DNA from: an uncultured Lachnospiraceae bacterium
Lineage (GTDB): Bacteria > Bacillota > Clostridia > Lachnospirales > Lachnospiraceae
Assembly (NCBI GenBank): GCA_947625775.1
Contig: CANQPM010000027.1
Coordinates: forward strand, 1 to 41,073
Reading direction: 5' to 3'
DNA: 41,073 bases
Shown: positions 32,314-40,962 of the stretch, piece by piece
How the letters are laid out: each line of letters opens with the position of its first letter
Numbering within the stretch: the first letter of the stretch is position 1
Position numbers and translations under genes: made by a program
The notes under the pieces: generated by a model
Databases searched by the model: none
Told to the model about the DNA's origin: nothing
What the model saw: only the letters and a program-made list of their open reading frames with translations

Positions 32314-33999
32314 CTAATCATAAAACGCGCTCGCCCTTTTCCGCGCAGCATACAAGCCTTTTTTAATGTCCGACACAGCCACCCGCTGCATTTCATCATC
32401 GGCTGTGAAATTCTCCACTTCACTTTCAATTTTATCCAGCATGCCAAAAAGCTCCCCGACCGAAACCCCGTCACCGCTGAAATATCCCGCATATTCAGTT
32501 ATGCACGATATAAGCTCTCTGTCTATGTCAAGCGTTACATACGCGTTTTCAGGCTTTTGGGTATCAAGCGCCTTTATCTTTGCAAGGCTGTCCCAATACC
32601 TCTGGTACATTCCTTCATCGTTTCCCTCTATCTGCAATGCCGCCGCCTTCTGCGCAAGCTCCTCTGACTCTATGTAGGCAAGGCATTTATTGTACTCCGC
32701 CTCATACGATTTGTCATTCCCATAGCATAAAGCGGCAGTCTCAAACCATGGCAGGGCGTTACTTTTGCCGCTCCGACCTGTGCCCTCGTCAAAGTAATGA
32801 CGATAAAGCTTTCCTATCTCATAGCAGAAGTCAGCATACCCCTTTTTGTCGTTCTTTTTAAATTTCTCAAGATACTTTCCGTCGCTTGCGTTTATGTCAA
32901 GCAGAATCCTCTCCTCCGCGGGCGTAAATACGCCGTCATATGCCGCGGCATCACAAAAAATACGGTATGCCTGCGCACGCTGCGGCGCAAGCCTTACCGC
33001 CTCCAGGCAAAGCCCGCATTGTGCGCTTTCACTTCCCGCGCTGGTAATGGCTTTTTCCAAAAGCGCCCTGTATTCGGCGTTTAATTCCAGCTTTGCCGCT
33101 ATACAAAAGCCTGCCGCCGCCAAAGCGCAGGCTGCCGCCGCGCATGACAATGCCGCAAATATTGAAAGCTTTCTCTTAAAGCTTTTCTGAATGTCCGTCT
33201 CAAACGCCGTATAATTTTTCAGCGCATATGCAAGCTCATCTATGCTCTGATATCTGTTGTCGGGATTTTTCTGCGTGCATTTCAGTATTATTTTTTCAAG
33301 CCCGTCAGAAAGCTCAGGCTTCCATTTGGTAATGGGGTACATTTCATAGGGGGGTTCAGAAGGATTGTGAGCAGTGAGAAGATGATACATAGTAGCGCCA
33401 AGACAGTATATATCAGTCCGCGCGTCTGTCTGTCCCATGCCGCCGAACTGTTCGGGCGCGGCATAGCCCCTTGTCCCAAGATAAGCGGTATCCGCGCCGC
33501 CCGTGTCCTTATATTCCCGCGCCGTGCCGAAATCTATAAGCATTATGCTGCCGTCGGCTTTTAGCATTATGTTTGAAGGCTTCATATCGCGGTAGATGAC
33601 AGGAACAGCCTGCGAATGAAGATAGCCCAGCACGTCGCACAGCTGCAGCGCCCAGTCAACCACCTTATTCTGCGGCTGCGCTCCCTCGTCTTCGATAAGG
33701 CGTTCGAGAGTGTTGCCGTCTATGTAATCCATCACTATGAGAAAGTCTTCGTCATTGTCAATAATGTCAACTACCCGCGGCAGATTTGGGTGGCTTAACC
33801 GCTTTAGGAGATTTGTTTCCACTATCATGCTTTGCCGCAGCGTTTCAAAGTGTCTGTTGTTTTTCCTTCGTATTTCTTTTACAGCCCATGATTTATTTGC
33901 TTTTTCGTTTATGGCAAGATAGACCGTGCTCATTCCGCCGTGTCCTATTTCGTTTAAAATCTTGTATTTTCCGTCAATTACTGTGCCTGTTTTTAACAT
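32314..33999 (-). CDS. PrkC-like transmembrane Ser/Thr kinase
   Basis: This is a complete Hanks kinase domain: glycine loop GHGGMSTVY (19-27), K41 in WAVKEI, catalytic YRDMKPSN (136-143), DFG (156-158), APE (181-183) and an activation loop with Thr residues. It should be active. One membrane helix (about 279-302) follows, then ~255 helical residues outside the membrane instead of the PASTA repeats of PrkC. The extracellular part looks TPR/Sel1-like (YADFCYEIGKLYRHYFDEG is one helix pair). The gene follows the PP2C and FHA genes at 19-20 base gaps, a classic kinase/phosphatase/FHA set. The start has GAGGAAAA directly before the ATG. Confidence 0.93.
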   Translation of the reverse strand: MLKTGTVIDGKYKILNEIGHGGMSTVYLAINEKANKSWAVKEIRRKNNRHFETLRQSMIVETNLLKRLSHPNLPRVVDIIDNDEDFLIVMDYIDGNTLERLIEDEGAQPQNKVVDWALQLCDVLGYLHSQAVPVIYRDMKPSNIMLKADGSIMLIDFGTAREYKDTGGADTAYLGTRGYAAPEQFGGMGQTDARTDIYCLGATMYHLLTAHNPSEPPYEMYPITKWKPELSDGLEKIILKCTQKNPDNRYQSIDELAYALKNYTAFETDIQKSFKRKLSIFAALSCAAAACALAAAGFCIAAKLELNAEYRALLEKAITSAGSESAQCGLCLEAVRLAPQRAQAYRIFCDAAAYDGVFTPAEERILLDINASDGKYLEKFKKNDKKGYADFCYEIGKLYRHYFDEGTGRSGKSNALPWFETAALCYGNDKSYEAEYNKCLAYIESEELAQKAAALQIEGNDEGMYQRYWDSLAKIKALDTQKPENAYVTLDIDRELISCITEYAGYFSGDGVSVGELFGMLDKIESEVENFTADDEMQRVAVSDIKKGLYAARKRASAFYD

Positions 34000-34018
34000 T
34001 TTTCCTCAATCCGCATCA

Positions 34019-34828
34019 TTATCTGTCCATTATTTTTACAAACGCCGCCGATATGTTGTCCTTTTCACCGCGCTGCTTGTTCATTTCTATAAGCTCGCGG
34101 AATACCCTGTTCATTGTGCGCGAGTTTTCCTGCCGCTTTTCCACACGCCATTCAAGCTCAAGCGGCTCACGCTGACAGTATTCGTATATTTCCTCGTCCG
34201 TAAGCTCATGGCGGAAGCCGTCTGAGCAGAGCACAAAGCTGTCGCCGACCTCAACCACGCCGCTGATAAATTCAGGGCTTATCGGCTTTCCCATGCCTAT
34301 GCACTGCAAAAGCACATTCCTGCGCGAATCATTCCTTGCCTGCGCTGGCGTCATATGCCCAAGCGCTACCTCCCTTGCCGTATATGTATGATCCGTCGTA
34401 AGCTGTGAAATGCTGCCGCCCAGCCTGTATGCCCTGCTGTCGCCTATATGCGATATATAATAAGCGCCGTCAAACAGCAGCAGCGCCGTAAGCGTCGTGC
34501 CCATTGATGTATGACGCTCCCTGCTGTAATCATATATGCGCGAGTTGCAGTCCTGCAGAATGTTGCCCCACGTTTTTTCAAGCGCCTTAACATCAAGCCC
34601 TGATATGGCAATGGGTGAAAAGTCCCTTAAAAACCACTGTTCAAAAGCCCTCACCACCACGGCGCTTGCCACCTCGCCCTGTTCAAGCCCGCCCATTCCG
34701 TCGCACAGCACCAAAAGGGCAGCCTCCCCGTTTGGCGTATTTGCCACCTTTACGGTAAGGCTGTCCTGATTAACTCCCTTTGTCGTGCCGATATCGGTCT
34801 GAGCCGCTACTGTGTAATGTAAACTCAT
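34019..34828 (-). CDS. PP2C-family Ser/Thr protein phosphatase
   Basis: This 269-residue PPM phosphatase has its metal sites in GVNQDS (18-23, D22) and LVLCDGMGGLEQGE (39-52, D43), plus the central IGDSRAYRL, CSDGFRHELT and C-terminal GEKDNISAAFVKI. All acidic ligands are present, so it should be active. There is no membrane segment. It sits between the FHA gene (20 bases upstream) and the kinase gene (19 bases downstream) and most likely dephosphorylates the kinase and its FHA-bound targets. It is clearly a different lineage from the PP2C at 3503-4303 (sequence similarity is limited to motifs). Confidence 0.94.
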   Translation of the reverse strand: MSLHYTVAAQTDIGTTKGVNQDSLTVKVANTPNGEAALLVLCDGMGGLEQGEVASAVVVRAFEQWFLRDFSPIAISGLDVKALEKTWGNILQDCNSRIYDYSRERHTSMGTTLTALLLFDGAYYISHIGDSRAYRLGGSISQLTTDHTYTAREVALGHMTPAQARNDSRRNVLLQCIGMGKPISPEFISGVVEVGDSFVLCSDGFRHELTDEEIYEYCQREPLELEWRVEKRQENSRTMNRVFRELIEMNKQRGEKDNISAAFVKIMDR

Positions 34829-34848
34829 ATTAAAATTTCCTTTGTGCG

Positions 34849-36132
34849 CTATACAAACCTAAATTCAAAAACCTCGTCGGCAATCTGCAGCAAATCACCG
34901 TCTGCAAGCTTAACATACTGCTTTTCCTCAAGCCGTTTCCCGTTTACAAAGGTGTGGTTGAGCGAGCCCTTATCTACAGCATAATAGCCGTCTGCCTTTT
35001 TCACTACATCAGCGTGGTTCCTGCTCACTGTAGGATTGTCATTTATGCAATAGTCAACGTAATCCGTGTCTTTTCCCAGCTTAAATATGTCGCGGTTTAT
35101 CATTATTTTCTCGTTTGTCCGCTTTCTTACAAGGCATGGCGTCTGCTTTGCGTCATTAAGCTTTGCCGTCTGCTTTTTCGCGCGCACGCTGTCGTCTGCT
35201 GCCTCCTGCAGCTCGTCAAGCGCATTTGTCCCCTCGTCATCGGCATCTTCTATGGCTATCATAAGATCCTCGCACACGGAAATTATCTCCTCAAGCTGTT
35301 CATATATACCGCGCTCCTTATTTTCCTCCATGTCAAACGGATAGTATAAAAGCGACACGCCAAGCGTCTTCCTGTCCACGAAAATCTCGTCAGCCCTCAT
35401 GATAAGCTTCTGCCAGTCAAGCATATATTCGTCAAGGCTGCCCATAGCGCTGACAATGTTTGAGAAAATCTGGACAAGCTTTGCCTTCCCTTCCGCGCTG
35501 TCGTTTTTCGTGACAAAATATGTGAGCGGCCACTTTCCAGTTACTTCATAGTAAAGCTTTCCTTTCTTTCTTGAAAAGCCCGCGATTCCCTGTATGCTGT
35601 TGTTTTCAAGCATTCCTGCTTCCAAATCATTTGGTTCTCCCAAGTCGGCGGCTGAATAGTCAAGCACGCTGTAAACCTTTTCCCCTATGCGCTCCCTGGA
35701 AAATTCAAGCTCGTCAAAGCGACCTTGAACATATTCGTCTTCCTGTTCTTCCTGCATATCATCTGTTTCAGCATCAGTCTCATCATGCTGTGGCTGGTTC
35801 TGAAATTCAGGAGCCCTGCTGCCGCAAATTTCCATTATCTGCCTGTAAATTTCCTCTAAACGCTGGTATTTAAGGATTTGCGGCTGCCTGTCCTCAGACG
35901 CCTTTGATACCAGATAAATCTTTTTTACTTTTGACAGGGATTTTTCATCGGCAGACTTAAAATCATCGCATATTAAAACCGCATCATATTTTACGCCGCC
36001 AAAATCAAGTCCCCCTGCGCCCTCCGCGCTCCAATCCGCTATAAGGCTGTCACTGTAATGGCTGTCCAAAAAGTCGGCAAGCCGCTTTATATATGCGGTA
36101 TCTTTACCTAAAATTCCTATCCTGCAGCTCAT
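34849..36132 (-). CDS. Receiver-like/DUF6382/FHA protein
   Basis: This protein of 427 residues has three parts. The N-terminal ~105 residues look like a receiver-type alpha/beta fold (IGILGKDTAYIKRLADFL, AVLICDDF, KIYLVSK), but a clear phosphoacceptor set is not evident. After an acidic linker (about 110-145) comes a region I associate with DUF6382 (IAGFSRKKGKLYYEVTGKWP core, about 180-300). The C-terminal ~90 residues are an FHA domain with KLGKDTDYVD, SRNHA and HTFVNG; the usual GR is GK here, otherwise binding residues look intact. It should bind phosphothreonine on the neighbouring kinase or its targets. It precedes the PP2C and kinase genes at 20-base spacing. Confidence 0.85.
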   Translation of the reverse strand: MSCRIGILGKDTAYIKRLADFLDSHYSDSLIADWSAEGAGGLDFGGVKYDAVLICDDFKSADEKSLSKVKKIYLVSKASEDRQPQILKYQRLEEIYRQIMEICGSRAPEFQNQPQHDETDAETDDMQEEQEDEYVQGRFDELEFSRERIGEKVYSVLDYSAADLGEPNDLEAGMLENNSIQGIAGFSRKKGKLYYEVTGKWPLTYFVTKNDSAEGKAKLVQIFSNIVSAMGSLDEYMLDWQKLIMRADEIFVDRKTLGVSLLYYPFDMEENKERGIYEQLEEIISVCEDLMIAIEDADDEGTNALDELQEAADDSVRAKKQTAKLNDAKQTPCLVRKRTNEKIMINRDIFKLGKDTDYVDYCINDNPTVSRNHADVVKKADGYYAVDKGSLNHTFVNGKRLEEKQYVKLADGDLLQIADEVFEFRFV

Positions 36133-36163
36133 TGTATATCAAATCCCTTCCTGTCTTACTGTT

Positions 36164-37336
36164 TTAATAGAATATATGTCCGCCTATCCTTATGCCCTCA
36201 AGACCTGGTATAGGCGTCCTAAAATATACGCACTGGCCTACGTTTGTAACTCCGCTCATCGCCTCATCGGCCGCCTTGTAACAGTTTGCCGTGGCGGAAT
36301 CATTTGCAAGCGCAAGCGCGAGGCGCCCACTCGCCACAGGCGAAAACTGCTTATTTTGGTAAATAACTCCCACAACTGTATCGGGATAACGCGAGCTCAG
36401 CACACGGTTGATTACAACCGCGCCAACCGCCACCTGCCCCGTGTACGGCTCTGCGCCCGCCTCACAATAAATCAGATTGGCAAGCAGCTTTCTGTCGCCC
36501 TCCTCAAACGTGACGCTCGATATATCGCGCCATGCAGACTGCGCCGCAAGGCGTGAGAGCGCAAGCTCCTCCTCATACTGCTTTTGGAGCGCCGCAATGC
36601 TTGCCTCCTGCGCGTCAATCATGTCCTCAAGCGTGTCAATCGTCGCCTCGGCATCAGCTATCTGCGACTTGTAATCCGCCACGCTGTCCGAGGTCTTTTT
36701 TACAAGCCCTGCTACGCGCCTCTGCTCCGTCGCCGCATCCTCTTTTAGCCCGTTAAGCTCTGTAAGCTCTGTTTCAAGCCGCGCCTTAGTTTCCTCGACT
36801 GCCTTTCGGCTTTCCTCATACTGTGAGAGCATTTTTTGGTCGTATTCATTTATCTGCGCTATGTACTCGCTTCTGTTCAAAAAATCGGAAAAGCTCTTTG
36901 CGGATAACAGTATATCCCAGTCGCCCCCGTTTAGGCTGCGCTCGTACATCATTTTTACCCGAAGCTTCATATTGGCATACTGTGTTTCCTCTTTTTCAAT
37001 CGCCTGCTCAAGCTCGGACTGCGTTTTTGCAATCTCCTGCTCCTTGCTGTCTATGTCCGCTTCTATGAGTTCAAGGTTCGTACTCACATTTGCAAGCTCG
37101 TCATTTAAGCTGCTAAGCTCACCCAAAAGCGAATCCTGCGCTATTTTCAGCGAATCCCTGTGTCCTTGCGTGCTTTCCATAGCGTCCTCGGTCTTTTCCT
37201 TTTCCTCCTTTGCCCTCTGCAGGCGTTCAAGCGTAGTTTCCGCGCGGGCGTCAAGAGGAAAAGCGCCCGCAATCGCGCATAGAAGTACAGCTGTCGTCAT
37301 AAGCAAGGCTAAAAGCCGCTTACAAACCGCCCTCAT
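36164..37336 (-). CDS. Secreted cell-wall hydrolase, coiled coil plus SleB domain
   Basis: A signal peptide (about 1-32, ending DARA before ET) is followed by a long coiled coil (about 33-265) of the PcsB/CwlO type, then a C-terminal Hydrolase_2/SleB domain (about 275-390) with LIYCEAGAEPYTGQVAVGAV, catalytic Glu in CEA, and GQCVYFRTP. It should cut peptidoglycan, with the coiled coil serving for regulation or membrane docking, as in FtsEX-controlled hydrolases. SleB itself is a germination lytic enzyme, but this one is probably vegetative. The start has AGGGGG 8 bases before the ATG. The gene lies 15 bases after upp and 31 bases before the FHA gene. Confidence 0.88.
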   Translation of the reverse strand: MRAVCKRLLALLMTTAVLLCAIAGAFPLDARAETTLERLQRAKEEKEKTEDAMESTQGHRDSLKIAQDSLLGELSSLNDELANVSTNLELIEADIDSKEQEIAKTQSELEQAIEKEETQYANMKLRVKMMYERSLNGGDWDILLSAKSFSDFLNRSEYIAQINEYDQKMLSQYEESRKAVEETKARLETELTELNGLKEDAATEQRRVAGLVKKTSDSVADYKSQIADAEATIDTLEDMIDAQEASIAALQKQYEEELALSRLAAQSAWRDISSVTFEEGDRKLLANLIYCEAGAEPYTGQVAVGAVVINRVLSSRYPDTVVGVIYQNKQFSPVASGRLALALANDSATANCYKAADEAMSGVTNVGQCVYFRTPIPGLEGIRIGGHIFY

Positions 37337-37351
37337 AAGTTAATCCCCCTA

Positions 37352-37981
37352 TTACTTTGTCCCGAATATCCTGTCTCCCGCGTCGCCAAGCCCTGGCACA
37401 ATATATCCGTGGTCGTTGAGCTTTTCGTCAAGCGCGCCGATATATATGTCCACGTCGGGATGATCCTTCTGCATACGCGCAATCCCCTCTGGCGCCGCTA
37501 TAATGCACATAAAATGTATGCTTTTGCAGCCCTTTTCCTTTAACATTCGGATTGCCGCCGATGATGAGCCGCCAGTCGCAAGCATCGGATCTACCACAAA
37601 TACCTCGCGCTGGTCGCAATCCTCGGGAAGCTTACAATAGTATTCCACAGGCTCCAGCGTCTTAGGATCGCGGTATAGACCGATATGCCCTACCTTTGCC
37701 GCAGGGATAAGCTGCAGCATGCCGTCCACCATGCCAAGCCCCGCGCGCAAAATCGGCACTACCGCAAGCTTTTTGCCCGCAAGCTCCTTGACTGTGGTTT
37801 TGCATATGGGCGTTTCTATTTCTACGTCCGAAAGCTTTAAATCCCTTGTCGCCTCATAGCATATAAGGCTTGCTATCTCGCTTATCGTCTGCCTGAAATC
37901 CTTTGTGCCCGTGTCCATACGCCTGATATAGCCGATTTTGTGCTGTATCAGCGGATGATCCATTATTACTACCTTTGCCAT
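37352..37981 (-). CDS. upp: Uracil phosphoribosyltransferase
   Basis: Converts uracil and PRPP to UMP in pyrimidine salvage. The 209-residue sequence is typical: N-terminal [34 protein letters not shown], the PRPP loop [12 protein letters not shown] (about 128-139) and the uracil-binding end [22 protein letters not shown] 37981 was chosen over the in-frame TTG at 37990; AAGGG lies about 9 bases upstream. It follows rpiB by 57 bases, a gap that contains a GC-rich hairpin, and precedes the hydrolase gene by 15 bases. Confidence 0.97.
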   Translation of the reverse strand: MAKVVIMDHPLIQHKIGYIRRMDTGTKDFRQTISEIASLICYEATRDLKLSDVEIETPICKTTVKELAGKKLAVVPILRAGLGMVDGMLQLIPAAKVGHIGLYRDPKTLEPVEYYCKLPEDCDQREVFVVDPMLATGGSSSAAIRMLKEKGCKSIHFMCIIAAPEGIARMQKDHPDVDIYIGALDEKLNDHGYIVPGLGDAGDRIFGTK

Positions 37982-38006
37982 AAACACCAACCCTTCTTGC
38001 CGCCTT

Positions 38007-38039
38007 GCGCGGCTCCAATCAGCGCAAAACGCGCCGCGC
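38007..38039 (-). promoter_or_regulatory. GC-rich hairpin between rpiB and upp
   Basis: Arms gcgcggc (38007-38013) and gccgcgc (38033-38039) with an inner gcgc/gcgc stem (38022-38025 and 38031-38034) span the rpiB/upp gap. No T run follows on the minus strand, so it is more likely an RNA processing, pausing or attenuation element than a terminator. Confidence 0.4.
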
Positions 38040-38470
38040 TACTCTGCGTCCAATAGATTAACGCGCCTTATATGCTTCTCCTCGCCCGAAAATTCAGTGT
38101 TTAAAAATGTTTCCACTATGTCGATTGCAAGGTTGCCGCCTACTATCTCGCCGCCCAGCGCAAGCACGTTGGCGTCATTGTGAAGCCTTGTCATTTTTGC
38201 CGAATATGTATCGCCGCACAGAGCGCATCTTACACCCTTTACCTTGTTTGCGGCCATGGATATGCCAATGCCTGTGGTGCAGACGACAATGCCCTTCTCA
38301 CATTCACCTTTTGCGACTGCCTTTGCGACCGCCTTGCCAAATACGGGATAGTCGCAGGAATCCTTTGAGTAACAGCCGAAATCTTTATATTCAATATTAT
38401 TTTGCTTTAGGTACCCAATTACCCTCATTTTCAAATCATATCCGCCGTGGTCGCTGCCTACAGCTATCAT
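38039..38470 (-). CDS. rpiB: Ribose 5-phosphate isomerase B
   Basis: Interconverts ribose 5-phosphate and ribulose 5-phosphate in the pentose phosphate pathway. The sequence (143 residues) shows the family start IAVGSDHGGYDLK, the active-site loop VVCTTGIGISMAANKVKGVR with its catalytic Cys, and the NDANVLALGGEIVG segment. ATG 38470 was chosen because GGAGGG lies 7 bases upstream; the frame is open to 38485. It sits 27 bases after tsaC in the same operon. Confidence 0.96.
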   Translation of the reverse strand: MIAVGSDHGGYDLKMRVIGYLKQNNIEYKDFGCYSKDSCDYPVFGKAVAKAVAKGECEKGIVVCTTGIGISMAANKVKGVRCALCGDTYSAKMTRLHNDANVLALGGEIVGGNLAIDIVETFLNTEFSGEEKHIRRVNLLDAE

Positions 38471-38497
38471 ATCCAGTCCCTCCATTTTTATATATCT

Positions 38498-39562
38498 TTA
38501 TACCTTTATGATTTTGTGACCTGCCGCTTTAAGCAGGCGGTTCATAATCGCCTGTTCAAGCCCGTCATTTTTAAAAGCCTCTGAGTAGATAAATTCTACA
38601 TTTTCATCATCAAATTCACGCAGGAACGTGTAAAGCCTGTTTGCTGCCGTAAGCGGCTCATTTCTGCTGCCTGCGTTTTTTATTACGTCCGCATTGTATT
38701 TTGTGACAAGAGTGTCAGTTGCTATGACGCCTGTTTTCTCTCCTCTTTCTTTGTGCAGCTGCGTCTGGCGGTTTATGTATGCCGCCACCTTTTCAGGTTC
38801 TCCCTCTACAAGCGCAAGCTCGCCTTTAGGCGCATAGTGCCGATATTTCATTCCTGGCGCTTTGGGAGCCTTGTCCGAAGCCGCGTCAAAAATTGTGACA
38901 TCTATGTCAGTTTCTCCTATCTCGCGTGAAATCATCGCCTGTGTGATATAGCCTGGGCGGAGTATTGCGGGTATGTCCGTAGTCATGTCTACTATGGTAG
39001 ATTCAAGCCCTATCACGCCTTCGCTGTCGTCAGCCGCAATTATCATATCTATCCTGCCGTTCATATCCTGTATCACGTATTTTGCCGTGGTGGGACTGGG
39101 TTTGCCTGAAAGATTGGCGCTCGGAGCGGCTACATATCCTCCCGCCTGCTTTATAAACTCAAGTGCAACCGGGTGCGAGGGCATCCTTACCGCTACCGTG
39201 CCAAGTCCTCCTGTAGTCTGCAAAGGGACTATGTCTGATTTATTCATTATCATTGTAAGCGGTCCTGGCCAGAATGCCTGCGCAAGCTTTTTCGCCTTGT
39301 CGGGTATGCTGCTCACAAGCTTGTTAAGGCTGCTTATCTGCGCTATATGGACTATGAGCGGATTGTCGCTCGGCCTGCCCTTTGCCGCGTATATTTTTTG
39401 CGCCGCATCGGGATTTAGCGCGTCGCCACCCAGTCCATATACTGTTTCTGTGGGAAACGCTACAAGTCCGCCGCGCTTTATGATTCTGCCTGCCCAAGAA
39501 AGCTTGTCAAGAACAGCTGCGGGGGGCTCTGATTTGTTTATGGTGATTATTTGGGTTTCCAT
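38498..39562 (-). CDS. tsaC: Threonylcarbamoyl-AMP synthase (Sua5 type)
   Basis: Makes threonylcarbamoyl-AMP from threonine, bicarbonate and ATP for the t6A modification of ANN-decoding tRNAs. The N-terminal YrdC domain (about 20-210) has AFPTETVYGLGG, KGRPSDNPLIVHI and SANLSGKPSPTT; the C-terminal ~110 residues are the Sua5 domain (PGMKYRHYAPKGEL start). The length of 354 is typical for Sua5/YwlC. GGAG lies about 10 bases before the ATG. It is the first gene of the long run and is driven by the promoter at 39635-39663. Confidence 0.96.
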   Translation of the reverse strand: METQIITINKSEPPAAVLDKLSWAGRIIKRGGLVAFPTETVYGLGGDALNPDAAQKIYAAKGRPSDNPLIVHIAQISSLNKLVSSIPDKAKKLAQAFWPGPLTMIMNKSDIVPLQTTGGLGTVAVRMPSHPVALEFIKQAGGYVAAPSANLSGKPSPTTAKYVIQDMNGRIDMIIAADDSEGVIGLESTIVDMTTDIPAILRPGYITQAMISREIGETDIDVTIFDAASDKAPKAPGMKYRHYAPKGELALVEGEPEKVAAYINRQTQLHKERGEKTGVIATDTLVTKYNADVIKNAGSRNEPLTAANRLYTFLREFDDENVEFIYSEAFKNDGLEQAIMNRLLKAAGHKIIKV

Positions 39563-39634
39563 TGGGGGCTGCTCCGTTTTATTTGATTAGTTTATTTGCC
39601 TTATTTAGCTGTGGACATCTGCATAATTTAGTCT

Positions 39635-39663
39635 ATTGTAGCACAAATGACTGGTTTAATAAA
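39635..39663 (-). promoter_or_regulatory. Promoter of tsaC operon
   Basis: On the minus strand TTTATT (39658-39663), 17 bases, TACAAT (39635-39640) with an extended-10 TG two bases before the box. It lies 70 bases upstream of the start codon, in the gap after the integrase gene. Confidence 0.6.
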
Positions 39664-39671
39664 GAGTTTTT

Positions 39672-40895
39672 TTAATCCATTTCCGCTATCATTGCCATCT
39701 CCTCCTTTAGAGTGTCTTCAAGCACGTGGCAGTATAAGTCCATTGTCATCTGGAGCGAATTATGACCGAGCAGCTTTTGCAGGGTTTTGGGGCGCATGCC
39801 CTTGGCTATGCAGTTTGTGGCGAAGGTGTGGCGGAGACAGTGAGGGGTGAATGGTTTAAAATTGATTTCAGGATTCTGCTTATTGATTTTTTTAATTAAA
39901 AATTTAATGGAGTCTTGTATGTTTGCCGCGTGCAGCGGGCGATTGGTTTTGCTGGTGAATACAAGCTTTTCAAAGCCTTTCAGCGGCGTTATGCCTGATA
40001 TATTGCCGCTCTGCCATTTTCTCTGCTCCTGCAGCGCTTCTTTTGCCTGTTTTGTCATCGGAATCACTCTCCTCCCTGCCTTGGTTTTTGGCGGGTGAAA
40101 CTCATATATGCCGTTTCCGTTGTTTGGAAGGTAGCATAAGGTTTTTTCAACTTTAATTATGCTGTTTTCAAAATCCACGCAGTCCCAAGTCAAGCCGATT
40201 ATTTCGCCTATACGCATACCCGTGTTTAGCGCAACCGCAAAAAATGGATACAGCCTGTCATTTCTTGATGTTTTGTATAAGAGCTGTATTTCTTCTTCCG
40301 TTAAAACTCTTTTTTCAGGTTTATCTATATTGTCAATTTTGGTTTTTATGTTAAGCGCGGGATTTTTGGCTATCAGATCAGCCTCCATTGCGCAATTTAA
40401 TATGTCCACAAGGAGCTTCTTGCAGGCATTTCTTGACGCGTCGCTTTTTAAATTGTTGAATACTGTCTGCAGCAATATAGGATTTAGGCTTGGCAGGCTC
40501 AAAGCGCCTATGGTATCGCGCAGACGGTTATACTGAAGGGAATATGTTCTCAGCGTTGTATCCCTGCAGTTCTTTTTGCAGGTATTTATCCAAATTTCAT
40601 ACCAGTCATTCAATGTGATGTCCTGCGCTGAAAAGGCCTTGGCTTGTACGGCTTGAATTAATGCTGACAGTGATTTATCAGGCTGGCTCTCTGGCGGCTG
40701 CGCTTCTGAGGGCTGCTCAGGTGACGGATTGGCGGGCGAAGTTTGGTCTTCTATGGTCTGAAGTATTTCTTTGTATGTTTTGGCGTAGATAGTCTTTGTC
40801 TTTCCAGAGCTGTCCGTAAAGCGCGCCTGGTAAAGCTTATCCTTCCGCTGGGTTATGCCCCTGCCTAGTTCTTTTCCTTTTAATGATTTTCCCAT
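39672..40895 (-). CDS. Tyrosine-type site-specific recombinase (integrase)
   Basis: This is a phage/ICE-type integrase of 407 residues. It has an arm-binding N-terminus (about 1-50, QRKDKLYQARFTDSSGKTK), a core-binding domain (about 90-185) and a catalytic domain (about 195-400) with R228 (NTGMRIGEI), H352-R355 (HCLRHT), H378 (LLGHNS) and Y388 (MDLYCHV), so it should be active. Between arm and core domains lies an unusual Pro/Gln/Ser-rich linker (about 53-75). It indicates a mobile element with one end nearby, but no excision gene or attachment site was recognised. The start follows GGAG by about 7 bases. It is not preceded by a tRNA gene in the window. Confidence 0.93.
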   Translation of the reverse strand: MGKSLKGKELGRGITQRKDKLYQARFTDSSGKTKTIYAKTYKEILQTIEDQTSPANPSPEQPSEAQPPESQPDKSLSALIQAVQAKAFSAQDITLNDWYEIWINTCKKNCRDTTLRTYSLQYNRLRDTIGALSLPSLNPILLQTVFNNLKSDASRNACKKLLVDILNCAMEADLIAKNPALNIKTKIDNIDKPEKRVLTEEEIQLLYKTSRNDRLYPFFAVALNTGMRIGEIIGLTWDCVDFENSIIKVEKTLCYLPNNGNGIYEFHPPKTKAGRRVIPMTKQAKEALQEQRKWQSGNISGITPLKGFEKLVFTSKTNRPLHAANIQDSIKFLIKKINKQNPEINFKPFTPHCLRHTFATNCIAKGMRPKTLQKLLGHNSLQMTMDLYCHVLEDTLKEEMAMIAEMD

Positions 40896-40953
40896 GTGCT
40901 TTTCTCTCCTTTTTGCTTTGTTTTAGCTGACAAATGTTATTTTTTACATATTT

Positions 40954-40962
40954 ATTATAGCA
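40954..40962 (-). promoter_or_regulatory. Extended -10 promoter of the integrase gene
   Basis: On the minus strand TGCTATAAT (40954-40962) is a perfect extended -10 element. The -35 position holds only A-rich sequence. It would start transcription about 50 bases upstream of the integrase gene. The rest of 40896-41073 shows no gene; a short palindrome tgtcc/ggaca is near the right edge (41047-41062). Confidence 0.55.

Noticed and set aside
31650-36132. Part of a type VII secretion locus because of FHA, kinase and PP2C genes
   Set aside because: No EssC-type ATPase, WXG100 protein or EssB-like gene was seen in the window.
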